Part shown: positions 63,021 to 64,000 of the stretch, one piece after another
Layout: every line of letters starts with the position of its first letter
Numbering within the stretch: the stretch's first letter is position 1
DNA from: Lingula anatina
Taxonomy: Eukaryota; Brachiopoda; Lingulata; Lingulida; Lingulidae
Assembly: GCF_001039355.2 (NCBI RefSeq)
Contig: NW_019774536.1
Coordinates: 120,326 to 184,325 of the forward strand
DNA: 64,000 bases
Reading direction: 5' to 3'
Made by a program: the position numbers and the translations under genes
Notes under the pieces: model-generated
Databases searched by the model: none
What the model was told of the DNA's origin: nothing
Seen by the model: the letters and a program-made list of their open reading frames with translations, nothing else

Positions 63021-63256
63021 TGATGAATCGGACACTACACAGTGTAACAAGGGGCGGTTTAAATTACGCCAGCGCTAATTCCAGTGATGCACAAAAGAAA
63101 TGATATTTAACGATTGGTATACAATGCCTTGGGGATTCTGATTGGACATGTTTCTTACCTTATGCAGCGGTAACACGGATATTCTACTGCAGCACAAAAT
63201 CCTCTTCATGGAGGCTGACATATTGAAAGGTCGCTTACAAATACCGTCTAAGATAC

Positions 63257-63373
63257 CACGTGATACGTCATATGGCGCATTTAAGCGGCTGTTTGGTTCG
63301 CATTTTATTTAGACAAAACAAATGTATATAAACACGAAAGTTGTGGTTCACGCGAAGAATATACAATGGCTGT
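63257..63373 (+). promoter_or_regulatory. Possible promoter and first exon start of a rightward gene
   Basis: CACGTG at 63257-63262, TATATAAA at 63325-63332, then ATG at 63366 followed after 8 coding bases by a consensus donor GTAAGT. Without the MULE this ATG would lie about 430 bp from the DMAC2L start and diverge from it. No further exon is visible, so the gene is unproven. Confidence 0.25.
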
Positions 63374-64000
63374 GTAAGTGAAACATTGGGTAATTTAAGG
63401 AGGATATAAGCGGCAATGAGCTTTAAATGACCTTTCCTGACCTCCTACTGGTAGACCCAATTGCATTTGTCCCATTAAACAGTCACTGCGATAAATTTAT
63501 TCATTCAAATTGATAAAGAACAACATGAAAAATGTAGGTTAACCCACGGTTTTTGTCTGCCAATGAAAAAAGCAGTATATGTTACAAATAAATGAGAAAA
63601 TTGACATCAGGCATTTTAATGCGATTTTTAACAAGGCAGCAAAGCTGTCAAATGTACAGACAAAAAACAGGAAATAACTATGCACAAAATAGGACTACTG
63701 TCAATTCTGATGCAAAAATACATTATGTTAAACTGCAAATTCAACATCAAATTTTAATTATCCTCAACAGGTAATACCAATGTAATTAAAATATGTGACA
63801 AGTTTACACTTTGAAAATGTATAACTTCCAGAAAAAGAAGTTCCTTAGACTGCTTTTCCAACTCAGACTGCATTTTAGTCCTGTATTTCTTTTTTGAAAG
63901 TTTGGCAATCATAAGTAACATGGTTTTCCCATAATGGTCATCATGGCAGCAGCACCCAAAATTGTGTTTTCTTCTATTCTGATGCAATATTACATAATGG
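63374..64000. other. Right edge of window, no feature seen
   Basis: AT-rich sequence. Short ORFs at 63592-63774 (+) and 63754-63987 (-) do not resemble known proteins. Could be intronic if the candidate exon at 63366 is real. Confidence 0.4.

Overview
The window comes from an animal nuclear genome: AT-rich, intron-dense, GT/AG (and two GC/AG) introns, long dinucleotide arrays and many small DNA transposons. The gene set (mitochondrial ribosomal protein uS5m, glycogen phosphorylase, CEBPZ/Noc1, an LRR receptor, DMAC2L/ATP synthase factor B) is metazoan. The style of the repeats suggests a marine invertebrate, but I cannot name the species from the sequence. One isolated N at 9382 shows this is a draft assembly.

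Layout. 1086-1751 (+): last two exons of MRPS5. 3927-20017 (-): glycogen phosphorylase, 20 exons with all boundaries phase-consistent, including a tandem pair of alternative, probably mutually exclusive exons (11286-11429 and 10984-11118) that swap the AMP-site loop. It is head to head with CEBPZ, 20345-32154 (+), 27 exons, 1033 aa; about 330 bp separate the two start codons. 33274-34818 (+): an intronless LRR single-pass membrane receptor. 36403-45906 (-): DMAC2L, 4 exons, with an 8.1-kb first intron carrying P-element-like debris and MITEs.

The most notable object is 45988-63011. This is a 17.0-kb DNA transposon with about 54-bp terminal inverted repeats, flanked by a perfect 9-bp target duplication (TCACAGAAA at 45979-45987 and 63012-63020). 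It carries one 4-exon gene (47722-58259, +) whose spliced reading frame is open for 941 codons. It encodes a C4HC3 PHD finger, an OTU cysteine-protease domain resembling vertnin's, and a Mutator-like (MULE) DDE transposase with the D, D, CxxH and E motifs all present. The element sits 73 bp upstream of the DMAC2L start codon, in what looks like that gene's promoter.

Smaller elements are nested in introns and flanks: three copies of a TTAA-flanked MITE (2204, 14510, 30960), a PIF/Harbinger-like element inside a SINE (24714-25400), three related GGGCTC/GATCGACC MITEs (12424, 17935, 22210), two TAGCGCTA foldback elements (38376, 43044), a hAT-like CAGGGG element (5573), and two foldback elements nested inside the large MULE (50626, 60190). 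The remaining non-coding stretches hold introns, UTRs and simple repeats with nothing else I can support.
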